Assembly: GCA_013002025.1 (NCBI GenBank)
Contig: JABDKW010000041.1
Coordinates: 1-44,589 of the forward strand
Source of the DNA: Gammaproteobacteria bacterium
Lineage (GTDB): Bacteria > Pseudomonadota > Gammaproteobacteria > Arenicellales > Arenicellaceae
DNA length: 44,589 bases
Direction of reading: 5' to 3'
Positions 30,530-39,796 of the stretch are shown piece after piece. The notes under the pieces were generated by a model. It was not told where the DNA came from, did not search any database, and saw nothing but the letters and a program-made list of their open reading frames with translations. The position numbers were made by a program, and so were the translations under genes. Within the stretch, counting starts at the first letter, position 1. Each line of letters begins with the position of its first letter.

Positions 30530-33289
30530 TTACTGGTTGGTCTCGGCAGCGCTTTTTGTAGCCGCTTTTTTCTTAGTGACTTTTTTCTTACTCGCTGTTT
30601 TCTTTGATTTCTTTTTGGCAGCCTTCTTCTTGGCCTTTTTCTTGGCCTTTTTCCGGCCGGTGGTTTTACCGTCTGTGACCACCCACTTACCGCCTTCGTA
30701 AAACGCCTTCCAGCCGGTCGCTTTGCCGTCTTCTTCGCTCTGCACGTATATTTCTTTGGTCTTACGACTATAGCGAATGACCGTAGGCACGCCATCTTTG
30801 TCTGCAACAGGAGCTGAAAAAAGAAAGCTGTATTTACTGTCTATTTCGTCTTTGTGGGGCAGAATTTCGGCCACCAGCGGGGCCCGGGTTTCACGATTAC
30901 GTGGGAAGCCGCTGGCCGCGAGAAACATGCCTGACGCGCCATCGCGGAGCACATAATGATCATCCACTTTTAGGCATTTCAACTCGGGCATAGGCACCGG
31001 ATCCATCTTGGGCGGCGCGGCCTCGCCGTTGCGCAGTAACTTGCGCGTATTTTTACATTCCATGCAGCCGAAATATTTGCCAAAACGACCGGTCTTAAGC
31101 TGCATTTCATTGCCGCATTTGTCGCACTCAATAATCGGGCCGTCATAGCCTTTGATCTTATAAGCACCTTTTTCAACTTCAAAGCCGGCGCAGTCCGGAT
31201 TGTTCCCACAAATGTGTAACTTGCGGCTTTCGTCGAGCAGATAACCATCCATCGCGGTGTTACAAATCTTGCAGTGATGCTTCTTAATCAGCAACTTGGC
31301 TTCTGCCTCTTCGTCTTCATCCACATTCACCGCTTCATCGCCTGGCACCAGATTCATAGTGTGTTTGCAGCGCTCTTTTGGTGGCAGGGAATAGCCCGAG
31401 CAGCCTAAAAACACGCCAGTACTGCCGGTGCGAATCTGCATTGAGCGGCCACACTCTGCACACTCGATATCGGTTTCGGTGGGCGAATTTGGTCGCATTC
31501 CCCCGTCATCATCATTTTGTGCTTTTAACAGGGTTGCTGAGAATTCTTTATAAAAGGAATCCAGCAAGTCGTGCCATTCGCGTTTACCCTGGGCCACGTC
31601 ATCCAGAGCGTCTTCCATTTTAGCGGTGAAGTCGTAATCCATTAAATCCTGAAAACTCTCGACCAGACGCTCAGTGACAATATCGCCCATTTTTTGAGCG
31701 TAGAAGCGGCGCTTCTCAACTTGCACATAACCGCGGTCCTGAATGGTTGAAATGATGGCAGCATAGGTGGAGGGCCGGCCGATGCCTTTCTTTTCCATTT
31801 CTTTCACCAGGCTAGCCTCTGTGTAGCGCGCAGGCGGTTTAGTGAAGTGCTGGGTGGGCACCAATTCCTGCAGGTCGAGAATATCGCCGACTGCCATTGA
31901 CGGCAGTACTCCATCATCCTCTTTCTTGCTCATGGGTGGCTGCACTTTCTGGTAGCCGTCGAATACGATGACGCGCCCACGCGTACGTAGTTCATAGTCG
32001 CCGGCCGCCAACTTGACACTGGTGCTCAGAAATTCTGCCGCGGGCATTTGACAGGCCACGAATTGTCGCCAGATCAGGTTATACAGGCGTTCGGCGTCAC
32101 GGTCGACATTGCTGACGTGGTTGGGTTCCACACTCACATCGGAGGGGCGGATCGCTTCGTGCGCGTCTTGCGCGCCCTCTTTACTGGAGTACGTCCGTGG
32201 CTGCTCTGGTAAATACTTGCCGCCAAACTTTTTATTAATGAAGGCCCGGCAGTCGTTTACCGCTTCCTGACTTAAATTGGTCGAATCGGTTCGCATGTAG
32301 GTGATGTAACCCGCTTCATACAGGCGCTGGGCCAGCATCATGGTTTTCTTCACCCCAAACCCCAGTCGGGTACTTGCGGCCTGTTGCAAAGTCGACGTGA
32401 TGTAGGGCGCACCCGGCTTGGTGGAAGTGGGCTTTTCTTTCACCTCGCTGACCTGATAGCTAGCGCTGTTTAAGTGTTCAATCGCCGCGTCTGTTTGTCC
32501 CTTATTAACTGGCTTAAACGCCTCACCACGATACCGTGTGACTTCAAATTTGGTGGCGTCTTTGTCTTTGGTTTGCAGATGCGCAAACAAATCCCAGTAT
32601 TCTTCAGGAATAAAGGCGCGAATCTCGCGTTCGCGTTCGACCACCAAACGCAGTGCAACGGACTGTACCCTGCCGGCCGACAGGCCGCGCGCGATTTTAG
32701 CCCACAACAAAGGCGACACCATGTAGCCAACCACACGATCTAGAAAGCGACGCGCCTGTTGTGCCTGTACACGACTCATGTCTACCGGGCCGGGCTTTTC
32801 AAAAGCCTGCTGGATCGCGCTCTTGGTTATTTCATTAAATACCACACGTCGATAACGCGACGGGTCGCCACCTATCGCTTCCTGTAGGTGCCAGGCAATG
32901 GCTTCCCCTTCGCGATCCATATCCGTCGCCAGATAAATTGCGTCTGCGTCTTTGGCCAGCTTGACCAACTCATCAACCACCTTTTCCTTGCCCGGCAATA
33001 TTTCATAGCGTGCCTGCCAATCATTTTCAGGGTCAATGCCCATGCGTCGGATTAGCTGCTGTTTGGCTTTCTTCTGCCGATGAGCCTGCTTTTTTTCGGG
33101 CGCCATTTTGCGGGTAATGGCGGCCTGCCGTGCTCGTTCTTTAGAGTCAACTGGCTTCTTGTCTCCACCGCTGGTTGGCAGGTCACGGATATGCCCAACG
33201 CTTGATTTAACGATGTAATCCTTACCGAGATACTTGTTGATCGTTTTGGCCTTGGCCGGTGATTCAACAATTACTAGAGATTTTCCCAT
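30530..33289 (-). CDS. topA: DNA topoisomerase I
   Basis: A 919-aa type IA topoisomerase that relaxes negative supercoils. The Toprim domain ([10 protein letters not shown], then [10 protein letters not shown] with D123/D125) and catalytic Tyr331 (ITYMRTDS) are present. Cysteine-based zinc ribbons follow (CAECGRS...; CKICNTA...; CDKCGNE...CMECK). A C-terminal tail of about 40 residues is almost pure Lys/Ala/Ser/Thr, likely binding DNA. An insertion rich in Lys/Arg lies at about 42-80. The ATG is at 33289, with a 14-bp palindrome about 20 bp upstream. It is convergent with mrcA. Confidence 0.97.
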   Translation of the reverse strand: MGKSLVIVESPAKAKTINKYLGKDYIVKSSVGHIRDLPTSGGDKKPVDSKERARQAAITRKMAPEKKQAHRQKKAKQQLIRRMGIDPENDWQARYEILPGKEKVVDELVKLAKDADAIYLATDMDREGEAIAWHLQEAIGGDPSRYRRVVFNEITKSAIQQAFEKPGPVDMSRVQAQQARRFLDRVVGYMVSPLLWAKIARGLSAGRVQSVALRLVVEREREIRAFIPEEYWDLFAHLQTKDKDATKFEVTRYRGEAFKPVNKGQTDAAIEHLNSASYQVSEVKEKPTSTKPGAPYITSTLQQAASTRLGFGVKKTMMLAQRLYEAGYITYMRTDSTNLSQEAVNDCRAFINKKFGGKYLPEQPRTYSSKEGAQDAHEAIRPSDVSVEPNHVSNVDRDAERLYNLIWRQFVACQMPAAEFLSTSVKLAAGDYELRTRGRVIVFDGYQKVQPPMSKKEDDGVLPSMAVGDILDLQELVPTQHFTKPPARYTEASLVKEMEKKGIGRPSTYAAIISTIQDRGYVQVEKRRFYAQKMGDIVTERLVESFQDLMDYDFTAKMEDALDDVAQGKREWHDLLDSFYKEFSATLLKAQNDDDGGMRPNSPTETDIECAECGRSMQIRTGSTGVFLGCSGYSLPPKERCKHTMNLVPGDEAVNVDEDEEAEAKLLIKKHHCKICNTAMDGYLLDESRKLHICGNNPDCAGFEVEKGAYKIKGYDGPIIECDKCGNEMQLKTGRFGKYFGCMECKNTRKLLRNGEAAPPKMDPVPMPELKCLKVDDHYVLRDGASGMFLAASGFPRNRETRAPLVAEILPHKDEIDSKYSFLFSAPVADKDGVPTVIRYSRKTKEIYVQSEEDGKATGWKAFYEGGKWVVTDGKTTGRKKAKKKAKKKAAKKKSKKTASKKKVTKKKAATKSAAETNQ

Positions 33290-33310
33290 GCTTTGGTCGC
33301 GGTGCTCGTC

Positions 33311-33324
33311 GATTAATATTAATC
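33311..33324 (-). promoter_or_regulatory. 14-bp perfect palindrome upstream of topA
   Basis: GATTAATATTAATC is a perfect palindrome about 22 bp upstream of the topA ATG. It may be an operator or overlap the -10 region (TTAATATTAA resembles a -10 on both strands). Confidence 0.4.
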
Positions 33325-33329
33325 ATCAA

Positions 33330-33352
33330 TTTGGTGGGCTAAAGCCCCCAAA
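33330..33352 (-). terminator. Hairpin between smg and topA
   Basis: On the minus strand TTTGGGGGC-TTTA-GCCCACCAAA forms a stem with one bulged base, followed by a mildly T-rich stretch. It may be a weak terminator or attenuator of the dprA-smg transcript. A second hairpin with arms TGCGGC/GCCGCA lies at 33374-33394. Confidence 0.4.
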
Positions 33353-33408
33353 ATCATCGGTGTCGGGGAGGCCTGCGGCTGGATTATTGCCGCAAAACCG
33401 AATCGGGG

Positions 33409-33891
33409 TCAATGAATTACTGGTACCAGCTCGTCTGTGACGACCACTTCCGCCCATTCTGCAATGTCGGAAAAACCAGGTTGATTGCTGAGCACCATGA
33501 GTATGACCCACTTGATGTGTTCCAGTTCTACATGAATAGAATCAAGCGCCATGACGCGGTCAATTACCATCTCCTGTGAGAACTGATCCAGTACGCCAAT
33601 AGACACTAGACGGGTCAGTAACGATTGACCTTCAAGTTGGAATACGGCCGCTTCTGCGTTGGTAAATATGCGCATTGAACTGCTGGCTTGTTGTTGTGTC
33701 AGGGTTTCATCCAGCTCACCTATTTGTAGCAAGCCTTCCAGCCACACAAAGGCTTTTTCAACTTCTTCTCCGTCAAAGCCGGCTCCCAGCAATTCCTTTT
33801 CCAGCTCATCCTGACCCGGCTCAAAAGACAATCCATCGACAATGTAATTTTCGAACAGATAAATCAGCACTTCCAACATGTCTTCTTTCAT
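33409..33891 (-). CDS. smg: Smg family protein (DUF494)
   Basis: A 160-aa acidic protein matching the Smg/DUF494 family along its whole length: start KEDMLEVLIYLFENY, then the helical middle, and WVILMVLSNQPG near the end. The molecular function is unknown; the gene is conserved beside dprA and topA in gammaproteobacteria, exactly as here. The ATG at 33891 has GAGAGA a few bases upstream. It is 39 bp downstream of dprA. Confidence 0.93.
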   Translation of the reverse strand: MKEDMLEVLIYLFENYIVDGLSFEPGQDELEKELLGAGFDGEEVEKAFVWLEGLLQIGELDETLTQQQASSSMRIFTNAEAAVFQLEGQSLLTRLVSIGVLDQFSQEMVIDRVMALDSIHVELEHIKWVILMVLSNQPGFSDIAEWAEVVVTDELVPVIH

Positions 33892-33930
33892 TTTTGTCTC
33901 TCTGATTGTCTATCTGAGTATCTAAATGGT

Positions 33931-35091
33931 TCATGCCAGACGCACATAGCCACCATCGTCAGCCAGTGCCACCAAGCCTTCCAGCTCAAGCATCAGTAGC
34001 ATGGATGAAACTTCTGCTGCCGTCAATCCGCAGTGCTGGATTATCAGATCAACCGGCGTGGAATCGAATCCGACCGCCTTTAATACAGGATTTTCAGTGC
34101 AGATTGCGGCCTCTTGCGGGGGGTCTTGCAGGGCGTTGCGCAAGGGAATCGCCAGTTCCTCAAGCACCTCTTCTGCGCTGGTAACCAAGGCCGCTCCCTC
34201 GCGGATCAGCTTATTGCTGCCACGATATTGCGGGCTCAGCGGGTTGCCCGGCACCACTAATACCTCGCGGTTCTGTTCCAATGCCAGTCGGGCGGTTATG
34301 AGAGTGCCACTTCGCTCGGCCGCCTCGATAATCAATGCGCCCAGACTAAGCCCGCTGACGATTCGGTTTCGTTGCGGGAAGGTACTTTTATCGGGCCTCA
34401 CGTTTAAAGCAAACGGGCTTAGTAGCAATCCCTGCTCGCGAATTTGACCATGCAGCTTTCGATGGCGTTGCGGGTAGACGATATCCAAGCCACAGCCCAT
34501 GACTGCAACGGTTGAGCCACCGGCTTGTAACGCTGCGGCATGCGCCAGACCGTCGACGCCCAGCGCCATGCCGGAGGTGATCACCAAACCCAGCCCCGCC
34601 AGTTGTTGCACTATCAATTGAGTGATTCGGCTGCCGGCTGGTGTCGGGCGTCGGCTACCCACGACGGCCAGAGCAGCTTCATCGAGCAAGCTGGTATTGC
34701 CCTCTGCAAAAAGCGCCAGGGGAGGATCCGGTATCTCCGCCAGTTGTGATGGGTAGCGCGGCTGCCCCCAACCAATCAGGCATCGACCGGGCTGGGTAAG
34801 CCACAACAAATCTGCATCAAGTCGACACTTGTCCTGTTCCTCATGCCGACGATTCCAGCGCCCGTTAGTGACCCCTCTTAATGCGGGCTCGGGATTTTGG
34901 TATACCACCGAAGGGCATCGAAAAGTGCTCAATAATTCAAATTTTTGCTTGCGCGTCCAGCGCACGTCACGCAGAAACCTGCACCAATGGTGTGTCACGC
35001 CAGCGTTTTGGCTCGCATCGCAACGCTGATTACGCGCGCCCTCTGCAAGCAAGTCATTTTGGGGCATCAAGCCCCGCTTATTAAAATCCAT
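33931..35091 (-). CDS. dprA: DNA processing protein DprA (Smf)
   Basis: A 386-aa protein that binds incoming single-stranded DNA during natural transformation and loads RecA. The Rossmann-like core is clear: VVGSRRPTPAGS, ITSGMALGVDGLAHAAAL, FPQRNRIVSGLSLGALIIEAAERSG and VLVVPGNP. A C-terminal winged-helix (DML1-like) domain follows (about 330-386). The N-terminal 90 residues are a diverged SAM-like domain. The ATG at 35091 has GGAGGG nine bases upstream. With a type IV pilus locus in the same window, competence is plausible but no comEA/comEC is seen here. Confidence 0.95.
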   Translation of the reverse strand: MDFNKRGLMPQNDLLAEGARNQRCDASQNAGVTHHWCRFLRDVRWTRKQKFELLSTFRCPSVVYQNPEPALRGVTNGRWNRRHEEQDKCRLDADLLWLTQPGRCLIGWGQPRYPSQLAEIPDPPLALFAEGNTSLLDEAALAVVGSRRPTPAGSRITQLIVQQLAGLGLVITSGMALGVDGLAHAAALQAGGSTVAVMGCGLDIVYPQRHRKLHGQIREQGLLLSPFALNVRPDKSTFPQRNRIVSGLSLGALIIEAAERSGTLITARLALEQNREVLVVPGNPLSPQYRGSNKLIREGAALVTSAEEVLEELAIPLRNALQDPPQEAAICTENPVLKAVGFDSTPVDLIIQHCGLTAAEVSSMLLMLELEGLVALADDGGYVRLA

Positions 35092-35148
35092 TTTTGTCGA
35101 CCCTCCATGGTCTTGCGTGTTTAACGCGGCACTACTAACCCCAGTTTA

Positions 35149-36231
35149 CTACTCTACATTGGGGCTGACCACCATATCATGCGCCATGATCTGGCGGGTG
35201 GCATTGGTTATCAACGCATAGCTGACTTTTTCAAAGGTGCGGAATACCATTACCAGACCGACGTTCTCTTCTGGTATCTGATAAGTTTCTTTGGTGAATG
35301 GGTCTTTTTTGTCAACCTTCTGGCTCAATACCCGAAACACGTCTCCGGGCGCCACGCCTTCACGCTCACCCAGGTTTATTGCCACTACTGATAAGGCACC
35401 TAACTCCGTAGCTCGATTGTCGGTCTCAAGAATCATACCGCGCAGCTTGGGATTAGCCGGTGCCTTGGGATAGAAGAACGGGAGACTGGATTTCAATTTT
35501 ACCGGGCGTAACCGGTCTCGCACCGATACGTCTGAGTGTGTTTTCAAAATCGTCAGCCGTGCCGGATCTCCAGATTTGAGCATACGCGCATCGCCGACGT
35601 GCTCTGCTTCCCAGCCGAGGCTCTCTTTGCTGATCGGATCAACAAAATGTCGGCCGGGGCGGAAAATACGAAACTCTTCAGCCTCCGCATCGTTAATGCC
35701 ACGTGCATAGAACTGATCATATTTGCCCATTATCAAACGGTTGTCATACCCATCTACTACATAGCCTGCGGTAAGTAATTCTTCCTCATCGGTTACCAAT
35801 GGCGAATTGATGTACGCCTGAATGGCACGGGGATCAACTGCGGGAATCGCCTCCGCATAATCAATGGTGCGACTACTGGGCGACATGCGCACCGTTTCGC
35901 GGCGCAGAGAACGCAGTACCGGGCGGCCGTCGACAAACGTCAAAACCAGAACGTCGCCGGGGTAGATCAGATCCGGGTTTTCAACCTGGGGGTTGCCCTG
36001 CCAAACCTCTGGCCAACGCCAGGGGTCTTTTAGAAACTTACCCGATATATCCCACAAGGTATCGCCCTCAACTACCGTATAACGGTCCGGATACCCGGCT
36101 GACAGATCGGGATTAGCAGCCAGTGCGCCGCCTGAGGCTAACAGGCAAGCAAACATGGCGACACTCAGTTTGCGCAGCAAAGCACGCGTTAAAATGGAGG
36201 CGTTGATTTGGCTTGGCATAATCATAATCAT
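35149..36231 (-). CDS. tsaP: LysM protein, type IV pilus secretin-associated TsaP-like
   Basis: A 360-aa exported protein with a signal peptide (cleaved near GGALAA, residue 39), a LysM peptidoglycan-binding domain (residues about 51-97; YTVVEGDTLWDIS...NPDLIYPGDVLVL) and a C-terminal domain. In Pseudomonas the orthologous gene next to dprA and def (PA0020) is the TsaP homologue; TsaP anchors the PilQ secretin to peptidoglycan. Homology and position support that role. Three in-phase ATGs (36231, 36225, 36219) compete as start and none has a good ribosome site. It is divergent from def. Confidence 0.85.
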   Translation of the reverse strand: MIMIMPSQINASILTRALLRKLSVAMFACLLASGGALAANPDLSAGYPDRYTVVEGDTLWDISGKFLKDPWRWPEVWQGNPQVENPDLIYPGDVLVLTFVDGRPVLRSLRRETVRMSPSSRTIDYAEAIPAVDPRAIQAYINSPLVTDEEELLTAGYVVDGYDNRLIMGKYDQFYARGINDAEAEEFRIFRPGRHFVDPISKESLGWEAEHVGDARMLKSGDPARLTILKTHSDVSVRDRLRPVKLKSSLPFFYPKAPANPKLRGMILETDNRATELGALSVVAINLGEREGVAPGDVFRVLSQKVDKKDPFTKETYQIPEENVGLVMVFRTFEKVSYALITNATRQIMAHDMVVSPNVE

Positions 36232-36259
36232 AGGCTTGCTGGAGCGGGGCTCTCAGTTG

Positions 36260-36268
36260 AGTATAATA
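36260..36268 (-). promoter_or_regulatory. -10-like element upstream of tsaP
   Basis: TATTATACT on the minus strand lies about 30 bp before the tsaP ATG; the reverse reads TATAAT on the plus strand. The closeness favours tsaP as the target. A GCCCCG/CGGGGC hairpin (36272-36293) sits just upstream. No clear -35 is seen in either direction. Confidence 0.4.
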
Positions 36269-36339
36269 AGCGCCCCGATTTAATGCCCGGGGCAATGGCG
36301 TGGCCACCTCAATAAAGAAGGCCATAAACTGTAACTGCG

Positions 36340-36383
36340 TTATCAGGTCGAAACCCGCGAGTCTTCGTAATTATGCCTGATAA
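36340..36383. repeat. Inverted repeat in the tsaP-def intergenic region
   Basis: Perfect 8-bp arms TTATCAGG (36340-36347) and CCTGATAA (36376-36383) flank 28 bases. A smaller repeat TACAT/ATGTA (36394-36408) follows toward def, beside TAGAAT (36407-36412), a -10 candidate for def. The 237-bp region holds no gene that I can support. Confidence 0.4.
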
Positions 36384-36468
36384 TTTAGTATGTTACATAA
36401 ACAATGTAGAATATAGTTTACGTTATTTTTGAGTCAAACTGTATGCAAAATTCAAATATGTGGTGTGC

Positions 36469-36975
36469 ATGGCAATTTTAGATATTCTTGTCTATCCCGA
36501 CCCGAGGCTGCGAAAAGTCGCCAAACCGGTGCAATCGGTTGACGACAATATCCGCCAGCTGGTCAGAGATATGCTGGAGACAATGTACGACGCTGAGGGA
36601 ATAGGCCTCGCTGCTACACAGGTGGATGTGCACAAACAGGTTATTGTTATGGATCTCTCTGAGACTCGTGATAACCCCTTGGTTTTGATCAATCCGCAGA
36701 TTGTAGAGCAGGACGGCGAGCAGGAATACGATGAGGGGTGTTTGTCGATACCGGAGTACTACGCGCCGGTGAAACGCGCGGAATCGGTAAAGATTACCGC
36801 ATTGAACCCCGAGGGTGAAATTTTTGACCTCCAGGCTGACGGCCTGCTGGCAGTGTGCATTCAACATGAGATGGACCATTTAAAGGGCAAGGTGTTCGTC
36901 GACTACCTGTCGCGTCTTAAGCAGGACCGCGTGCGAAAAAAATTATTGAAGCGGCAGCGTGCTCCGGCGGCTTAG
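36469..36975 (+). CDS. def: Peptide deformylase
   Basis: A 168-aa metalloenzyme removing the formyl group from nascent protein N-termini. All three motifs are present: GIGLAATQ (45-51 region), EGCLS with metal ligand C91, and HEMDH with H133, E134 and H137. The ATG at 36469 ([15 protein letters not shown]) is preferred over a GTG nine bases upstream, as it matches the family start. It is followed by fmt 18 bp downstream, the functional partner that adds the formyl group. Confidence 0.97.
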   Translation: MAILDILVYPDPRLRKVAKPVQSVDDNIRQLVRDMLETMYDAEGIGLAATQVDVHKQVIVMDLSETRDNPLVLINPQIVEQDGEQEYDEGCLSIPEYYAPVKRAESVKITALNPEGEIFDLQADGLLAVCIQHEMDHLKGKVFVDYLSRLKQDRVRKKLLKRQRAPAA

Positions 36976-36993
36976 CGCCGGCCGACCCAGGTT

Positions 36994-37917
36994 ATGAACA
37001 TTATCTTTGCTGGAACGCCGGCCTTTGCCGTGCCGCCGTTGCAGGCCTTAATCGCCAGCCATAAGGTGGTAGCAGTGTTCACGCAGCCGGACAGAGCCGC
37101 TGGGCGCGGCAAAAAACTGACGCCGCCACCGGTCAAGCAGGTCGCTCTGGAGCATGGGATTGAGGTGTATCAACCTATCTCTCTGCGCGGTCAGTCTCAA
37201 TTGCTGGAATCCTTACAGGCCGACGTGATGATTGTGGTGGCTTACGGATTGCTGCTGCCGCAAGCAGTGCTGGATGCACCGCGCCTGGGTTGCCTGAATA
37301 TTCACGCTTCTTTACTGCCCCGCTGGCGTGGTGCCGCGCCGATCCAGCGCGCCATAGAAGCCGGTGACGCCGAAACGGGTGTTTGTATCATGCAAATGGA
37401 GCTCGGCCTGGATTCTGGCCCAGTGTACGAAACGGTTACCACCGGGATTGCTTCGGACGACACCAGCGCCACGCTGCATGACCGTCTCTCAGAATTGGGT
37501 GCGACGGCGGTCTGCAAGGTGCTGCAGAAGCTGTCAACCGACCCGGACCTGACACCCATTGCGCAGGACGATGGGCGGGCCTGTTATGCCCGTAAAATTA
37601 CCAAGCAGGAGGCCCGTATCGATTGGCAAGCCGATGCCGCGCTATTGGAACGACGAATTCGCGCGTTTAATCCGTGGCCAATTGCGTTCACGCTACATGG
37701 AGAAGAGCGAATTCGACTGTTGCGAGCCCACGTCGTCAGAGGCACGTCGGAAGCAGCACCGGGAACAATAATCGCCATCGATGAAACCGGCCCGGTGGTG
37801 CAATGCGGCGCAGGGGCTCTGCGGCTGGAATTATTACAGCGCGCTGGCGGCAGAGTGCTGACCTGGCAGGAATTTCGACATGGTTATGATCTGCAAGCCG
37901 ATCAGCGGTTTGACTAG
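36994..37917 (+). CDS. fmt: Methionyl-tRNA formyltransferase
   Basis: A 307-aa enzyme that formylates initiator Met-tRNA using 10-formyl-THF. The N-terminal Rossmann-like domain starts NIIFAGTPAFAVPPL; the catalytic region includes NIHASLLPRWRGAAPIQRAI and the Asp of LDSGPV. The C-terminal OB-like tRNA-binding domain follows from about 205. Length is normal. It sits between def and rsmB, the usual order. Confidence 0.97.
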   Translation: MNIIFAGTPAFAVPPLQALIASHKVVAVFTQPDRAAGRGKKLTPPPVKQVALEHGIEVYQPISLRGQSQLLESLQADVMIVVAYGLLLPQAVLDAPRLGCLNIHASLLPRWRGAAPIQRAIEAGDAETGVCIMQMELGLDSGPVYETVTTGIASDDTSATLHDRLSELGATAVCKVLQKLSTDPDLTPIAQDDGRACYARKITKQEARIDWQADAALLERRIRAFNPWPIAFTLHGEERIRLLRAHVVRGTSEAAPGTIIAIDETGPVVQCGAGALRLELLQRAGGRVLTWQEFRHGYDLQADQRFD

Positions 37918-37977
37918 CCCCCCGGTTGCTGACCAGCGCAACGGCGATATTCAGTTTCGTTGCATGCCCAATAGATA

Positions 37978-39282
37978 ATGGCGCGCAAACTTAATACCCG
38001 TGCTCTGGCGGCCAGAGCGACCCGACAGATCATAGATCAGGGCCGATCTTTGGATGCAGTACTGCCGTCTCTGTTTGAGCAGGTGGATTTGAGCGCCCAA
38101 AATCGGTCACTACTGCAGGAACTGGTGTACGGTGTGTGTCGCTGGTATGGCGAACTCGATGCGCTGGCCGGACAATTATTGCGCAGCCCAATTCGCAACA
38201 AAGACCGCGAACTTCACTTCTTGCTATTAGTCGGTTTGTATCAGTTGCGGCATCTTGATACCGCGCAACATGCAGCGGTAGCCGAAACCGTATCGGGTTG
38301 TCAGCAACTAAATAAAGCCTGGGCTAAAAAATTAATTAATGGCTGCCTGCGCAGCTACCTTCGGCAGCCGCCGGAACTGTCGGCTGATGCGGCACATCTG
38401 AGTCACCCCAAATGGATTGCCGGTGCGCTGGAAACTGCCTGGCCCGACTACTACAACGACATTGTGCAAGCCAATAACCAACGACCACCGATGTGCCTGC
38501 GGGTGAATCGCCGACAGGGCTCGCGTGACCAATATCTCGAACAATTGCACAAGCAGAATTTCAGTGCGCTGGCCGACCCCTACAGCAGTGATGGAATCGT
38601 CTTGCAACAGGCGGCGCCGGTCACCGCGCTGCCGGCCTTTGCAGAAGGCGCTGTATCGGTACAAGATACGGCCGCACAACTGGCCTGTGATTTACTGGCC
38701 GCGCAACCCGGAGAGTCCGTGCTTGACGCCTGCGCCGCGCCGGGCGGTAAAACAGCCCACCTGTTGGAGCGACATGACGACCAGCTGGCGCTGGACGCAT
38801 TGGATATTTCGGCACGGCGCTGCGAGCAGTTGCAGGCAACGCTCAACCGCCTGCAACTTGATGCGCATGTCGTTAACGCCGACGCGGCAGACACCCAGAG
38901 TTGGGATCAGCCGGATGGCGGCTATGACCGGATTATGATCGACGCCCCCTGCTCCGGGCTTGGTGTACTGCGCCGACACCCAGACATTCGCCACCACCGC
39001 ACTGCAGCAGACGTGGACAACCTCGTGGCTCAGCAACAGCGATTGCTGCACGGGCTGTGGCCATTACTGAAACCGGGGGGTCGCATGCTGTATCTCACCT
39101 GCTCAATTTTGCCGGCCGAGAACAATGATCAAATTGACGCGTTTCTAGCCTCACACGGGGATGCTATGCTGACCGAATTATCGCACCCATCGGCGCTGGT
39201 GCTCTCGCATGGTGTGCAAACCTTACCGGGAGTGCATGAGATGGATGGGTTCTTTTATAGTGCTCTCACAAAAGCAAGCTAA
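37978..39282 (+). CDS. rsmB: 16S rRNA (cytosine-967-C5) methyltransferase
   Basis: A 434-aa protein with an N-terminal NusB-like RNA-binding domain (about 5-130) and a C-terminal SAM-dependent methyltransferase. The SAM site DACAAPGGKTAHLLE, the APCSG Cys and the catalytic Cys of YLTCSI are present. It methylates C967 of 16S rRNA. It starts at ATG 37978, 60 bp after fmt, with a poor ribosome site. In Pseudomonas trkA follows directly; here DUF4390 and ntrYX lie between. Confidence 0.96.
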   Translation: MARKLNTRALAARATRQIIDQGRSLDAVLPSLFEQVDLSAQNRSLLQELVYGVCRWYGELDALAGQLLRSPIRNKDRELHFLLLVGLYQLRHLDTAQHAAVAETVSGCQQLNKAWAKKLINGCLRSYLRQPPELSADAAHLSHPKWIAGALETAWPDYYNDIVQANNQRPPMCLRVNRRQGSRDQYLEQLHKQNFSALADPYSSDGIVLQQAAPVTALPAFAEGAVSVQDTAAQLACDLLAAQPGESVLDACAAPGGKTAHLLERHDDQLALDALDISARRCEQLQATLNRLQLDAHVVNADAADTQSWDQPDGGYDRIMIDAPCSGLGVLRRHPDIRHHRTAADVDNLVAQQQRLLHGLWPLLKPGGRMLYLTCSILPAENNDQIDAFLASHGDAMLTELSHPSALVLSHGVQTLPGVHEMDGFFYSALTKAS

Positions 39283-39310
39283 TGTTGTCTATTCATCAAC
39301 AACTCGGATT

Positions 39311-39787
39311 ATGCGAGCCATATTGATTGCCCTGGTTTTACTTGTTGCATCACCGCCAGTGGTGGCGCAGGGCTTTGCGCAAAACATTAGTATTGAACTA
39401 TCACCAGAAGCGGTAGAAGCGGTGGACAATGGCGTACGACTGAAGTTTGACGCCCGTTTTGCCAAACAAAAACAATTCTGGCTAGTGCGATACAAGAAAC
39501 AAATTAAGGAACACAGCTTTCAACTACAACGTCACGCCTTGTCGCGGCGCTATGTGGTGCGACGCGATGACATTGAAGCACCGCGAATTTTTCGCTCCAT
39601 TAACGATGCGATGAAGTTTATTGCAGGACAAGCGCTGCAACTGCTAGAGTTTTACAATGCCGATTCACCATCCATTAACTTGCGCCTGGTTCTGGATCAA
39701 TACTCGCTACCCGGGCCGATGAGATTAAACGCGTTTATCTCCGACGCCTGGGATATAGACAGCGGCTGGGTCACCGTTGCACCCTGA
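39311..39787 (+). CDS. DUF4390 domain protein, exported
   Basis: A 158-aa protein with an N-terminal signal peptide (RAILIALVLLVASPPVVAQG). The rest matches the DUF4390 family pattern: VRLKFDARF near residue 40, basic central region and an end rich in LPGPMRLNAF...W. Function is unknown; the gene is typically found next to ntrY, as here. I choose ATG 39311; the frame opens earlier (39209) inside rsmB, but that part has no family resemblance and would precede the signal peptide. It is 9 bp before ntrY, suggesting co-translation. Confidence 0.87.
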   Translation: MRAILIALVLLVASPPVVAQGFAQNISIELSPEAVEAVDNGVRLKFDARFAKQKQFWLVRYKKQIKEHSFQLQRHALSRRYVVRRDDIEAPRIFRSINDAMKFIAGQALQLLEFYNADSPSINLRLVLDQYSLPGPMRLNAFISDAWDIDSGWVTVAP

Positions 39788-39796
39788 AAACTGCGC

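Noticed and set aside
36113-36325. 70-aa minus-strand open frame at the tsaP start
   Set aside because: Overlaps the tsaP signal-peptide region in another frame and has no family features.
36270-36420. Possible tRNA or structured RNA gene between tsaP and def
   Set aside because: I found a T-loop-like string and hairpins but no cloverleaf with acceptor pairing; kept only as inverted repeats.
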